Below are positions 1 through 11,897 of a stretch of 64,000 bases of DNA, piece after piece. The first letter of the stretch is position 1, and every line of letters begins with the position of its first letter. Location of the stretch: contig JAKUCV010001512.1 in NCBI GenBank assembly GCA_028386065.3, forward strand, positions 172,061-236,060, given 5' to 3'. A program made the position numbers and the translations under genes. Source of the stretch: Turnera subulata (Eukaryota > Streptophyta > Magnoliopsida > Malpighiales > Passifloraceae). The notes beneath the pieces were generated by a model. That model searched no databases and was not told where the DNA came from. It saw nothing but the letters and a program-made list of their open reading frames with translations.

Positions 1-653
1 CATAGACGAAGTAGGTCTCCAAGACGTAAAGATGAGAACAAATCAAAGCACAGAAGGCGCTCTCGCTCCCTGTCTCCAGAAGGAAAGCACCACTCTGGTC
101 GTAGAATAGGTGAAAATAAAGAAGAAAAGTCTAAGCATCGGAACAGAAGACGGTCCATTTCAGCTGAAGGTGAGCATTTCAAATCCCCACAAAGCTCAGA
201 AGAGAAGAAAGTAGAGCACAAAGGACGCTCTACATCAGGATCTGTGGAAGACAGGCATCAGTCAAACAGTGAGAAAGATAGGAAAAGGCGCAGAAGTCCA
301 GTGCATCATGATCGTGGATTTGAGAGAACTGGGGATGCTGACGAGAAAACAGATTCGATTGAAAAACATTCAACTAATGTGAAGCAATCATTAAAAAATA
401 TTACAGTCAATGGAAGTGAGAATCTGGGAAGTGGATTTGTGCCTGATGTGAACAGTGAAGGGGAAGATTTATTGTCAAAAACCAACCATCCATCCTCCAG
501 TGATCTGGTATTGTTGACTAATGTTGGAAAAAGTTTTTTTGTTTCTGTTTTTTCTTGATTATTATTGAGCTTTGTTATTCTTGTGCATGCCTTACAGGAT
601 TAGAAGAGCAACGTGAATTTCTTATGTCAACTTGGGCGGATACAACTGACTGA
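1..653 (+). CDS. Arginine/serine-rich splicing-related protein, C-terminal part (gene enters from left edge)
   Basis: An open frame runs from base 1 and is dense in RS, RR, SP and KH-rich segments (residues such as HRRSRSPRRK near the start). That composition is typical of RS-domain proteins that act in nuclear pre-mRNA splicing. No RRM, zinc finger or helicase motif lies inside the window, so the exact family cannot be named. The frame remains open to a stop at 556-558. A good acceptor ends at 597, and the following frame gives a short charged tail (LEEQREFLMSTWADTTD) ending with TGA at 651-653. The tail looks like the real C-terminus if a phase-1 donor between about 500 and 535 is used. Only weak donors of that phase are visible, so the junction is uncertain. 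Retaining the intron would give an alternative C-terminus. The RS character is seen; the splicing role is inferred. Confidence 0.6.
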
Positions 654-3600
654 TTTTTGGGCCACAAGCATTTCGCAGTTGTGATTGAAGAATTAAAGTC
701 AATGGCTGTGATAAATAATTTTTCAGGTTTCCCGATGAAGATTGCTGAAATATGTGTAGCTGCATTTCTGCAAGGCCCAACTTGTGTCTTTAGTGTAGAG
801 GAGACCTGAAGCTCTAAAAGAGGGAACAAAAACAATACTATTGGGCACTGGACGTTCCTCTCTTCTGATAATGCTTGGTCTATACTGGGAGTAGGAAAGC
901 CATTTGGATGCGTGAATCAGACTTCGTCTATATTTGAGAGTTTCTTTGGTGTTTGGCATTTTCTGCCAGTTCTTGGCTCCTCATAAGTGTGTACACTTTC
1001 TTTCTTCATCTTTTGCAGGTCCACTCTGCAAGGACAGCTGACTTTCATATGGCTTATACATTTGAAGAGCTATTCTTCTGTTGTCTGCATCAACCGTTAG
1101 TGTTTGTAGCAAAGCTTCTATTACAACTAGATGTATGTTGGGACCAATGCTCTATTGTTGTGGTATTTCTTAGAAATGTTTATTTTAAGGATTATAACCA
1201 ATTGTGTTTTACTTTCTTTTGGTTTGTGTGTGCATATGTCCGTATGATATAGTAAGCCTAAGGACGAGATCTTGCACCAGTAAAGAAAAAAATAATTATA
1301 ATAGGAGTTTAGGTATTTTTTGGGTTGCAGAATAAAGGATTAATAGAATGTTGCAGCCATATTGATCTAGCTTTTTGTCCATTCACAATAGATTATTATG
1401 GATTTGTTCTTTTTCATCATTGTTTAAGGTTCAAAATGCTGGTTTGTGTTGTAATTTAATCATAATTAGGTTCCAGTTTTATTTATCTTTAATGGTGTGG
1501 CGGCCTGCCACATCCCATATACATGCAGGTCATACATGGTGTTTTCATTGGAGATTCCTGAGATCAATGTGGCCTGCTTGTTGATATTACTTGTGTAAAA
1601 TGGAGGTATGTAATCAGTTTGGTAGGACGCGATAAGCTTTCCATACTGCTCAGATATTTGTGAGAACGTGCAATGTACATTTTGGGAGGGATGCATTTGT
1701 CTATTCTAGTGTTAATTTTACTGGTTGGTTGTGGAAAATGTTGCCTTACTCCTTCCCATCTTTCTTTTTCTCTTTTTTTTTTTTCTTTTCTTTTTCCCTT
1801 TTCCTTTGTTTTTTCTTCTTTCCCTTCTTCCAAGGTGTCTCTTGGGTATGAAGCATACCCCCTTCAAGGTCCGGTGATACCAGGTGTTGCTTGGATGGCA
1901 GTTGCACATTGTTGTGTAGGAGCAGATTTTCCGAGCCCCTAAATTTTGTGGTGAAATGCGAATTTTGCTTTGCAACAGGTAACTTCCTTTTAAGCTACTG
2001 GGATGAGTTACGATCCGCGATGAAGGTTCGGTGTTACTTGTTTCTTCTGTACAAATGTCAAATAGTGGCGCTATTATGTAGCAAAAGTTCTTATCTGTGG
2101 ACGAGTGGAAGTTGTTGTGGATCACGGTTTGTGTCCCTTTCATAGTGTCTCTTGTACTATTATAGAGCCTCATAGACTCTGGGTGCTTTGGGTTAGGGAA
2201 CAAGGCATGGAGGAGAGGTCAACTGCTTGGTTCATCTTTAAAAGCTTATCTTCTGGCCATAGTTCGATTGACTGGTTTTTTAAAGCTGAGATTTCTTTTT
2301 CGTACATCTAAGATATCTAAGCAATCAATTCGTTCTCCTATCCAAAATAGGAAGAAGTTTTATGGTTCTTTCACATGTCAACTTACATGCGTTGACAGGA
2401 GGGCGCGATGCTAAAAGAAGGAAAATGATAGAATTGGTAAGCTGTTCATTTTGTGCTCGTTTGTAGGAACAGCAGAGCTGTTCAAGTTTGTTGCTCAATT
2501 TATTTTGTAGGCCCTATCAAAATTTTTGAACCTTTCTACCTCCTGATCAGGATTGTTGATGTTTAGGTGCACCAACGAAAAGGTTAGGTTATAATTGTTG
2601 TCAAAGTAGCTGAATTAGTTTGTGGGGTTGGTTAAACTGGTTAGAAATAGTTTGTGGGTTGGTTAAACTGGTTAGAAAGGTTGGGGTAGCAGGAATGTAA
2701 TTGGTTGAAAATTTCTTCTTTAAATTAAAGAATTGCCTTCTAGGTGTGGAATTGATTAGAGAAGAGTCTAAACTTTCAGGTAAACATGGCAATCAACCAG
2801 CCGCGTGGCCTGCGGGTCTAGATTTTTGTTGTGGCTGGTTTTTGGATTTCTTATTAAAAATATTGCGGACGCCATCATAGATCCTTTCCTTTTTGGTGTG
2901 AAATTGTGTTGTATTGTGTATTAAGAACGTTACAAAGTTTCAAAATCAGAGCAATTAGCTCTGCTCCAATCGATTAGCTTTTCCTTCATCTTACAACAGG
3001 TGTATGCAAGATAACAGCAATCAATTCTTTCTTCTCTAAGATCATGAAAATTTTGATACGGCACTACAGCCTAATCTAGTCTGTTGCCGTGTGTGCAATT
3101 AGGGCATGGTAGGGGGGATACATTGGATTAATATGCAGCCCACGGGCTTTCTTTTTTTAAGCAAAGAAAGCAGGTATAGTCACCCTTTTATCCCAGAAGG
3201 AACCAGCAGCGCATGCAATTCTCTTATCGTTCGCATCACGTTGATGACTTGTTCATGGCGACAAGAAAAAGAAAAGAAAACTTGTGATTAATTGAGTGCT
3301 TGGAGGGCACGCAAATCTGAACTCATATTTTCCTAAACTGCTAAACGAAACAACTGCGGGCCTGGAGGATGGTATCGATTACATTCCAAGAGATATTTAT
3401 GGTCTTAATTGTTCTTTTTGCCTTTTTTTGAAGAGCCAGACAATGGCAGTTCTTTTTGTTGGGTCGAACAACAGTGGTCCCATGATAATCCATGTTTTGT
3501 ACTCCCACTTGCTTTTTTATTACTGTGGGCTAAATCTTATTAGTGCATTCCGCAACCTGAAATGCCATAAATCATGGTGCTGGAGCCCACATCGCTTAAT

Positions 3601-3669
3601 TTCGTGTTGTTTGCCAAAAAAAAATCACTGTTGATTTGTGGTGATGGCGTCTGCTTTTTCACATTTGTT
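654..3669. other. 3' flank of the RS gene and intergenic DNA
   Basis: No convincing coding exon was found. The first kilobase may be transcribed 3' UTR of the RS-rich gene. A strong pyrimidine tract lies at about 1743-1835. A two-copy tandem repeat of 32 bp lies at 2616-2679. The longer open frames here match no family I recognise and have no supporting splice structure. Confidence 0.5.
2616..2679. repeat. Two-copy tandem repeat, 32-bp unit
   Basis: The unit TAGTTTGTGGGGTTGG... and its near-identical second copy are adjacent at 2616-2647 and 2648-2679. It lies in apparently noncoding DNA and looks like a simple local duplication. Confidence 0.8.
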
Positions 3670-3910
3670 AAAAAAATGGTGCTGGTAACCAATTGAGGTT
3701 GGTTTAAGTGGTAAGCGACTTGTTCCGTTTAAGCCAGGTCTCGGTTTCGAGTCTTCGTGTACGCAGAAAACCTCATTTGGGAGATTCACTCACCATTACC
3801 TAGGTGCGCCACCCGAACCGAGCTGGATTTAGTTTGGTGCCTTTGATGTCCTTAAAGGTAGATTGACCCGGAATACCAGTGGGAAACCAAAAAAAATGGT
3901 GCTGGTAGCC
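3670..3910 (+). mobile_element. tRNA-derived SINE with about 20-bp target-site duplication
   Basis: Near-identical direct repeats (an A-run followed by TGGTGCTGGTA(A/G)CC) lie at 3670-3690 and 3889-3910. They bracket about 198 bp. The enclosed DNA begins with a tRNA-like pol III promoter: an A-box-like TGGTTTAAGTGG near 3700 and a B-box-like GGTTTCGAGTC near 3745. It ends in an A-rich tail at about 3884-3896, next to the second repeat. Long flanking duplication, an internal split promoter and an A-rich 3' end are the hallmarks of a plant SINE mobilised by LINE machinery. There is no coding capacity. I cannot assign it to a named SINE family. Confidence 0.8.
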
Positions 3911-4237
3911 TTTATTTTTAGTCATCGTAAAAAAAGCCTTACTTTTGTCCTTTGGCTGACCTCCAAGTAACAGAACCTTCGTTAACATACCGAATCACCC
4001 CATTCAGTGAACAATTTACATGTGCTAATTAATTGAGACTCAAATTATAATTTTTTTTAAACAAGCCCGAGAGCTCAATGCCAAATTATGCAAAGGGCGA
4101 AATGGCGTTACCTTTAAACCTGAACTTCAAAAAAAAAAACTGATAAATACTGATCGAGAAGAATGTGCGTTGGGCGGCTTAGAAAATTTCACAAATAATA
4201 AAAAGTATAACTTGTCGGGTAGAAGTACAATAGATTA

Positions 4238-4344
4238 GGGGGGAGTTATTGTCTATCGTTGGATTCCATGGTAGAATCCGTTGGGGGCCCGAGAGGCGGT
4301 GGTTTACCTGTGGCGGATGTTAGGGGTTCGAGTCCGCTTATCTC
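4238..4344 (+). pseudogene. trnA-UGC (fragment): Nuclear plastid DNA fragment: trnA-UGC intron end plus 3' exon
   Basis: This stretch closely resembles the end of the plastid trnA-UGC group II intron followed by the tRNA-Ala 3' half (GGCGGATGTTAGGGGTTCGA then GTCCGCTTATCTC) from the rRNA operon of the inverted repeat. The match is to my memory of that conserved region, and the nuclear copy has a few substitutions. The tRNA 5' half is absent and the flanks are ordinary AT-rich nuclear DNA. It is therefore a short nuclear-integrated plastid DNA piece and not a functional tRNA gene. Transfer by way of the mitochondrial genome is an alternative route. Confidence 0.85.
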
Positions 4345-5957
4345 TTGGCTAATTAATTAACCACATAATTTAATTATTATTAGAGTTCAAGAAACATCTA
4401 CGTAGGTGCATATTCATCATGTTCGTGCCTTCGTTTGCTAAGCCTAGCCATCATATATACCCAATCTCGGTTAAAATGAAAAGCAAAGAAAAAAAAGAAT
4501 CCAAACCCCCATATTTTCTGATAACTTTTTAGTGTTGTCGACATTTTCTAAATGATTAATTTACGCTTCTTTTTCTCCTCAACAACACGCCCATACTTTA
4601 ATACCGTTTCTAGTAACCCTTCACATAATAGTTAAGCCAGTTCCAGCTTGTTAATTATTTGTTCGTTCATTTAGCTAGCCAGAATCTAGCTAGTTGTGTC
4701 TGGAGAAGCTCAACTACATATTATAATCTTAATCATTCAATCATCTGCCTTCGATATCCAAAGGTCATTTTCCATATGATACTTTATGTTGACATAAATT
4801 GTTATCAAAATAGAGATATGTACCTGCGTGCTAATTTTTTTCAATTGAAAATAAGCAGATACAGATGCCTTTACCAGTCATCAAGCAGCCAGGTCTTTTA
4901 ATCAATCAGTGGAAGTAGCGTTCGTGGGAATTGATGTCGACTAAGGATCCAGTGCTCGCCAATCACTGAAAAGACCACACTTATATGCCAAATTCTAGGT
5001 ATATTTGGGTGGTTGTTTAAAAATATAGAAACAAATTGAAAAGAACAATCTGTAGAACCCCAGCAGCCGATCAAGAACAGCATCATGTAAAGTGTGGGGC
5101 ATGCAGTGGAAACAACATGAGACATGCACTTTGAAAGTAATTCCTGTTCCACTAATAAAGTTGTGATTTGTGGGAAACAGAACTTGCAAGCCTGGCCTCT
5201 TCTTTTCGGTTACTACTATGTCAATACTGATTTTGGCTGGAGAAAAAAGGCAAGTGAGATAAAATAAAATCGCGCAATATAGGAAATTTTATCCTGCTGA
5301 GTCCGCAACTACATGGTTGAACAAAATATCCTAAAACTCCATTTTTGCCCTTAAGGTTTATTTATTTTCTTAATGTAAAATCTGTAATTATAGAAGTAGA
5401 TATATACACGAATTCAACTGAAGTATGGAATATATTAAACGTGAGGCTTTAGTCTAGCTGTATTTACTGTTTTCTTTTACTAAAAAAATGCTTATAATAT
5501 AGTTATTTTTGATAAAATTCACTAATAGTGACAGTAGTTGCATGACGTTGAAATTTATTGTTTTTGGGAAGAAAACTAAATAGGGCAACGAAACCTCACC
5601 TTTATAGGAATAGATGAAGGGGTGATATATCGATAAAAATAAATAAATAAATAAATAAATACTTAAATAGAATGAATCTATAAATAGGTCAATACATTAA
5701 ACAAGCAAATTGTGCACAACTTTCTCCAATCCAATCCACCCATAAACATCAAACTTTACCTACAACCTTCTCCTACCAAGTCACCATCGTTTCCTTGCAC
5801 ACCACACTCTACTCAAAAAAAGGATAGGAAGCAACCCATTCATTAAATACATATCATTTTTGTGGTCAAATTAAAAAGGTTACTAGAAGGAATATAAGAG
5901 CGAGCAACAGAAGACACGCAAACACTTGAGAGTTATCGAGGGAACCACAAGAGAGAT
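4345..5957. other. AT-rich intergenic DNA and J20 upstream region
   Basis: No gene was recognised. An (AAAT)n microsatellite lies at about 5634-5660. TATA-like elements occur at 5680-5687 (TATAAATA) and at about 5893 (TATAAG). The second is better placed for the J20 start at 5958. Confidence 0.5.
5634..5660. repeat. (AAAT)n microsatellite
   Basis: About six to seven uninterrupted AAAT units, roughly 300 bp upstream of the J20 start codon. Confidence 0.9.
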
Positions 5958-6994
5958 ATGCGTTGCTATGGATTAATGATTCCAGGGAGCGAGTCCTCTC
6001 GCTTCTACATCTCCCCCACCACCACCAAAACCCTCAAGCCCGATTCTTTTCTCCGGGTCAAGCCCCCGGCCCGGCTCCCAATCGGGTCACTGAGAGCCAA
6101 GGCCACAATCAACGACGGCAGGGCAGCCACAATCGCCGCCGCCACCGCGGAGATGAGCTTCTACGAGTTGCTGGGCATACCCGAATCCGGGACATTGCCC
6201 GAGATAAAGCAGGCGTACAAGCAGCTCGCGAGGAAGTACCACCCGGACGTGTCGCCGCCGGGTCGGGTCGAGGAGTACACCGAGAGGTTTATTCGGGTGC
6301 AGGAGGCCTACGAGACGCTATCGGATCCCAGAAGGAGAGCGCTTTACGATCGTGACATGGCCAAGGGCCTTCACCTTGCGTTCTCTGCTAGGAGACGTTA
6401 CCAATCCCAAAACGACGTGGTATTATCTCTTTCCTTGTCTGTGATAATTTCTAAGAATGGTGACTTGTATTTTTGCTGCTTTGATTTGTTGGGTCAGCTT
6501 GGTTTGGTTTGGTGGGAATTGGGTGTGGTCGTTTTTCCTGTTTTCTATTGGGGATTTCCTGGGTTATGAATTGTTGTGGGCTATTGGTAAAGCTTTTAAT
6601 TTTTTTGGTAATAAGGATGAATCCGGTATTGCCTTTGATCGATTTGGGTTGTAAATCATTGATTTTGTGTGTGTTATTAACCAAAGATGGCGTTTTTTTT
6701 ATTGACAAAAAGAACTATTGAATCTGTAGTGTTTGTCTTTATTAAAGCTGCATTCTTTATACTTAAAAAGAGAGTTCAGGATTTGAAATCATTGTTCTCT
6801 TTACTTTATTAGCCTAATTCATTCTGGATTTTGTTTGCTATCAGGAAATGGAAGCCAAAACTGAGTGGAAGAATCGATGGCAAAGCCAGCTATCTGAACT
6901 AAGGAGAAGGAGCGCGAGCAAGGAAGCAAGCGGCAACCTATCATGGGCAGCTCGAATGCGACAGCAAAGGGAAGAACTATCAAGAGAAGTTTAG
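5958..6994 (+). CDS. J20: Chloroplast DnaJ co-chaperone J20 (two exons, 203 aa)
   Basis: Exons are 5958-6419 and 6845-6994, with a phase-0 GT-AG intron. The 203-aa product has a Ser/Thr/Pro-rich, basic N-terminal plastid transit-like region (about 1-60). A J domain follows at about 67-135, with the HPD motif at 95-97 and the segment FIRVQEAYETLSDPRRRALYD. The C-terminus is the family tail with EWKNRWQSQLSELRRRS and SWAARMR. The MRCYG start, the length and the tail agree with Arabidopsis J20 (about 197 aa). J20 is known to deliver inactive deoxyxylulose-5-phosphate synthase to plastid Hsp70 for refolding or Clp degradation, so a role in plastid isoprenoid enzyme quality control is the family expectation. 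The start is the first ATG, and no competing upstream ATG in frame is evident. A polyadenylation-like AATAAA lies near 7086. Confidence 0.95.
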
Positions 6995-9638
6995 TTGGTT
7001 TCTCTTTCATTCTGTATATACTACTCCACATAGTACTGATCCTTTAGCTTTCTAGTTTCTACTTGGGTGGCTTTTTAGGGAATATAATAAAGAGCACTCT
7101 GCTGCTAAGCTTGCTCTTCACTGCTAGTGAACCCATCTCCCCCTATATGCTAATATAGCAGTTGCCTGTGTTCGGGAATTGTATAGTTTTGTTGCTGTGG
7201 CCGAGCAGGTCACCGTTATAGGGGCATATTACGCCGTACAGAAAGTTCTTTTTGCCTTTGTGGCTATAGTTTTGACTCCATCTCCGTTCTCTACCCAAAA
7301 TTATATGATTATTGGTGTACTAATTTGAAGCTTCTGTTTTGTATTCCTCCTCCCCATTTTCTTTTTCTGTCTTTCACTTATCTTCTTCGTTTGTTGTATG
7401 CCTCCCAGTATACTAAAATTGGAAACGTTTGTTGAGATTTGGACGGTTTGATGATCCTAGCTTGCTGTTAAATTTGGAAAACTTATCTCACTTGTGGTGG
7501 GTAGGAATATTTATTTTAGCTGGTGGCTGCGGTCCTGGCCGACCTTCCTCGTCGGGTTATAGATTTATTGTCTTTACTATTTCATGTTTGTAAGTCTTTT
7601 ATTTTTGCAAGTCGAACATGAACATGTCTGGAAGTTCCTGTTGTCTGTTTTTGGGCTTCGATTGATAGGAAGTTGCCCTCAAAGAATTTGTCTTTGTGCT
7701 TCGTGGCAAACTTATCAAGCTGGAGATGACTGTGAGGAGGAAATAACAGTAAACTTCAACATCCCAAGAGTGACAGGTTTAAATTTTATTATGGTAGGGC
7801 AGCCTACTAGATTGGAAATATCTCTCTTCAACGGGTGTAACTAGCTGACTGGCTAGCAAGAATCCAAAACCCCACCATCAGCGAGGAGGAAAAAATTAAA
7901 AGGAAGAAAGAGATTATGAAATCAATTTCTTAGGTTAAGCTACGAAGGGGCGAAAAATTTTATTATGAAGACTCCCAAGTTTGATTAGTTATAGTCCTCC
8001 GGTTTATGGTAATAAAATATATTTGATAGTTTATTATTTCTATTTTAAGATTTATTTATTTCTCAAATTTATTTCCCCTTTCCTCTTAGGATTTATATTT
8101 TTTGTATTATTTAAAAAATAAATCTGCACATTCAGTATATATACTTAAATGGTTTAATTATTCTTAATATAATTAAATTTAAGATGAAATCTATAACTAA
8201 TAAAATTTGGAGAGTCTCCACCATAAAATTTCTGATGAAGGGGCCAAAAATTTAAAGGATGGTAGGAGATGATCTCGGTGTCAATACAAGTCATGATATG
8301 AGACATTTGTCAACTTGCAAAAAGAGTGAGGCCCCCCCTCTACTACTGTCTGTGGTCTGGGTGGTTATGCAAAACTGGGACAAAACTTAATAAAAGCCTT
8401 TAGCCTGTGGTCACTTTTGGCTGATAAACCTAGATCATGACTTTGTAGTACAAGACCTTATCCGTTGTTGTAATCGAAAATGAAATCTGGTTTTTGCATA
8501 TTCATTTGGCGGCCCCCCCGTTTACTAAGTTACTTTTTTGCAGTACTTGAACTAAAATTCCTTGTTCCCTTCTTACATGCCATATTCCCCATTGAAGAGT
8601 CCGAACTCAGAAACTTCTCCTGCTCTGGTCAAAGCGATTTATATTTTATACTCCTTTCTCTTGCTGGCATTTACCTGTTTTGCACTTATGCTCTAGAAGG
8701 ATTTTCTTATCTTCCATATTAGCTTTATTCTTCGTTCCTTACAACATATATACGCGTAAGTACTAGCTGGGTTACATCTCATGTGCTAAAAGAGGCATAT
8801 TTTTCCAATCGAAAGTTACTGATAATGGGAAAGAGGAATACAGGAAACCTCGCCCCCACTTGGAATAAGCTATTGGCACTAGGCCGCTGATTAAGTTCGT
8901 TTCTTTTTCCTTTCCTAGATCAAACCAGAAGAGACAAGTATAGTGGTCGTAATCTGAAAAGGAAATTAGGAAAGAAACAACTGAAAAAGAAATGAGCATT
9001 GGGACAATCATAGCAATTAGCAAGTGAAGTAATGCTGGATCCGACTAAGAAGAAGGGTGTTATTGGATCCTCCAAAGAGTGGAAAAAAAGGGAGTATAGT
9101 GATACTACAGAACGGATAAGGCTGCCTAAATGAAAACTTAATTGTTTCTTTTGGTTGGTATCATTGAGTTGCATTATGCCTTCCAAAAAGAACACCCACA
9201 AAATCAAACTAGATAAACCAAAACCCACATGGCGGTGAAAAGTTTTGAAAGAAGAAAAAGGTCCTACAACTATCATTGTGTCTCGAGTTGATTTTATTAT
9301 ATATAAACCCTCCAACTTCACACAAAGTTAGTCATTTTTATATCTAACAGTCTTGTGATAATAATATTAATTTTATTGTTACTATAAGCCACAACGCCTT
9401 AAACGATTATGAATTTGTCACAGCGAAAGACAGTTTTCTTGCTCAGATATATACACAAATCAATTCTTGCTAGAAATACAATAATTTAGAGACATAATTG
9501 GAAATGATATTTGTATACGTCAATCCGGGAAACAGTCCGAGTAAAGATTGATCTTTACTTTTATTGAATAATTAAGTTGATATGCATACTTAAACTGGTT
9601 TAGGTTAGGTCATCGCCTTTGTTCACTTCCATCCTAAT
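6995..9638. other. J20 3' flank and intergenic DNA
   Basis: This contains the J20 3' UTR (AATAAA near 7086) followed by AT-rich DNA. The open frame at 7584-7844 has no recognisable domain. I see no RNA gene or complete mobile element here. Confidence 0.45.
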
Positions 9639-10033
9639 TAGACCTGGCAATTCGTGTTGTCGTGTCGGGTTCGTGTCGGGTTGAACAGGTAATCGGGTTC
9701 TAAATCTTCAACCCGACCCGACCCATTTAATAATCGTGTCGTGTCGTGTCCAACCCGTTTATTATCGTGTCGGGTTCGGGTTGACCCGCGGGTTACCTAT
9801 TAAGTCTAACAAGCCTAAAAATGAGTTTGAAATTTAATACCCTAAATATAATCGGGTCATAAACAGGTACCTATCGGGTTGGCGGGTCAACCCGCTACCT
9901 GACCTGCTAATTTTCGTGTCGTGTCGGGTCGACCCATTTAACTAAACGGGTTGGAAATCTCTGACCTATACCTGCTAATTTCGTGTCGGGTTCGTGTCGG
10001 GTTGTCGTGTCAATACCCGTTTTGCCAGGTCTA
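9639..10033. mobile_element. Non-autonomous hAT-type MITE with 8-bp TSD
   Basis: A 395-bp element has perfect 12-bp terminal inverted repeats: TAGACCTGGCAA at 9639-9650 and TTGCCAGGTCTA at 10022-10033. It is flanked by the identical 8-bp direct repeat ATCCTAAT at 9631-9638 and 10034-10041. An 8-bp TSD and a TAG-type short TIR are diagnostic of the hAT superfamily. The subterminal regions are packed with GTCGTGTCGGGTT-type motifs in both orientations, which in hAT elements commonly bind transposase. There is no transposase open frame, so mobilisation would need a partner in trans. Confidence 0.9.
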
Positions 10034-10191
10034 ATCCTAATCCTACCATATAGCTTCCCATATTTCACAATCTGGGATATACGTGGAGTTTGGTACTGAC
10101 AAGAAAACCAACGAATGCAAATTCTTGTGGGTTGGGCGGTAATAGTGGTATTCCTGTCAAATACCATCCTCTTGCAAGATATTGTATGCAC

Positions 10192-10947
10192 CGTTAAAAA
10201 TCAACACCAAACTAAATTAAATCTAGATAATTATTATCTAGATTTGATCTTGGTTGTTATTATTTTCTAGTCAAAAATTAAGATTTAGTTATTTAGATTA
10301 TATCTAAGTTGATATGATCTAGATTTGATCTTGATTGTTAAATATTTATTTGATTTGGTAGTTTTCTAATTTCTAGGTTAGATTGTTAATTTTGTAGCCT
10401 ATATAAAGGCCCTATTTTTTAATGGAAAAGCATCCCAAGCATTAGAGTTTTCTAGCATTTCTCTTTGAGTATTCTAAGAGTGTATTCTCTCTTTTCTTAT
10501 TTGTTGTCTTATTACTACTCTTTGTGAGTTTTTGTATCTTTCCTAACTCGGGTTCTGCACGAACTGCTTGTGCAAGTTAGTCTTGCTTAGTATCAGCACA
10601 GTCTGCCTGTGCAATGAGGTTGGTTGTGTAAAAAGTTAGTGCTTTCTGTTGCGCATAGTTCAACAATCTGGTAGCGGAGTTTTCTAGCATTTCTCTTTGA
10701 GTATTCTAAGAGTGTATTCTCTCTTTTCTTATTTGTTGTCTTATTACTACTCTTTGTGAGTTTTTCTATCTTTCCTAACTCGGGTTCTGCACGAACTGCT
10801 TGTGCAAGTTAGTCTTGCTTAGTATCAGCACAGTCTGCCTGTGCAACGAGGTTGGTTGTGTAAAAAGTTAGTGCTTTGTGCTGCGCATAGTTCAACAATC
10901 TGGTAGCGGAGCATTGTTCACGTTGTGGAGCGAAACTTTGTTCAACA
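10192..10947 (+). repeat. Left LTR of the copia element, internally duplicated
   Basis: It starts with CGTTAAAAATC (the usual TG appears mutated to CG) and ends with TTGTTCAACA. It is 756 bp against 513 bp for the right LTR. The excess is explained by a tandem duplication of about 231 bp, copies at about 10447-10678 and 10679-10910. Both copies end in GTTCAACAATCTGGTAGCGG, which resembles the LTR end plus primer-binding site. Confidence 0.9.
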
Positions 10948-10997
10948 ATCTGGTTGCGGAGCAGGTCCTTCTCCGGGAGATCACGTAGCGGTGTTTT

Positions 10998-11897
10998 GTG
11001 AGAATCTTTGTCGATACAATGACCGACCTACAAGTTATCGGCGCAATGGAGAAGCTCAACAACAACAACTACAGTACATGGTCAACTTGCATGATGTCCT
11101 ACTTGCAAGGACAAGACCTGTGGGAAGTGGTCAATGGTACCGAGGTAGCACAACCAACAGAAACAAACGGAGAGTTGCGGAAGTGGAAGACTAAAGTGGG
11201 CAAGGCAATGTTCGCTTTAAAGACAACAGTAGGAAAGGAAATGCTGCAATGCATACAGACAGCTGAAACTCCGAAAGAAGCTTGGGATACACTTGTCACT
11301 CGGTTCTCTAAAAAGAATGATATGAAGCTTCAACTTTTAGAGAACGAGTTGTTGTCGGTGACACAAGGCAACATGACAATAGCACAATATTTTCACAAAG
11401 TGAAGTTCTTGTGCCGTGAGATTTTGGAGTTGGATCTAGAAGCATCTATCGGCTATTCCAGGATGAAGAGGATTCTTATCCATGGTTTAAGGCCGGAATT
11501 TAGAAGCTTTATTGTTGCTGTACAAGGTTGGCCAAAACAGCCGTCACTTGAGGAGTTTGAGAATTTGCTAGCCGGTCAAGAAGACTTAGCTAAACAAATG
11601 GGAGGAGTTTCGTTGAAGAATGAAGAAGAGGCACTCTATGCAAAGAAGAGCAAGTGGAATTCCAAGCAACATGAAGGTGGTGGATCTAAGAAGAATGGTG
11701 ACAAGTTTAAAAGTCATCATGGTGAGACGAGCACTCGTGAAGGAGGCTCGAAGAACTATTCCAATGGAAGGAGGTTCGAAGGAAAGTGTTACAACTGTAA
11801 CAAGAAGGGACACATGGCGAAAGACTGTTGGTCTAAGAAGAAAGCCATGGAGAGCAATGCTGCCACATTCGAATATGAAGAACGACTGGATTATTGA
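10998..11897 (+). pseudogene. Copia gag remnant
   Basis: The 299-codon frame carries the copia gag domain (KLNNNNYSTWSTCM, WDTLVTRF and MTIAQYFHKVKFL segments) and a CCHC zinc knuckle CX2CX4HX4C at about residues 264-277. Gag packages element RNA into virus-like particles. The frame closes just where protease should begin, while the adjacent frame continues with the protease start. A frameshift therefore lies near 11880. Confidence 0.9.

Noticed and set aside
1660..1942. Hydrophobic open frames across the pyrimidine tract
   Set aside because: Phe/Ser-rich translation of a TTTC tract with no supporting motif.
4238..4344. Possible nuclear tRNA gene, because of a perfect GGTTCGAGTCC B-box
   Set aside because: The 5' half, acceptor stem partner and anticodon arm are absent; the flanking bases are plastid trnA intron. 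It is a plastid-derived fragment.
7584..7844. An 86-codon frame that might be a small gene or exon
   Set aside because: No homology recognised, no splice or promoter support. It could be a relic exon but I cannot support it.
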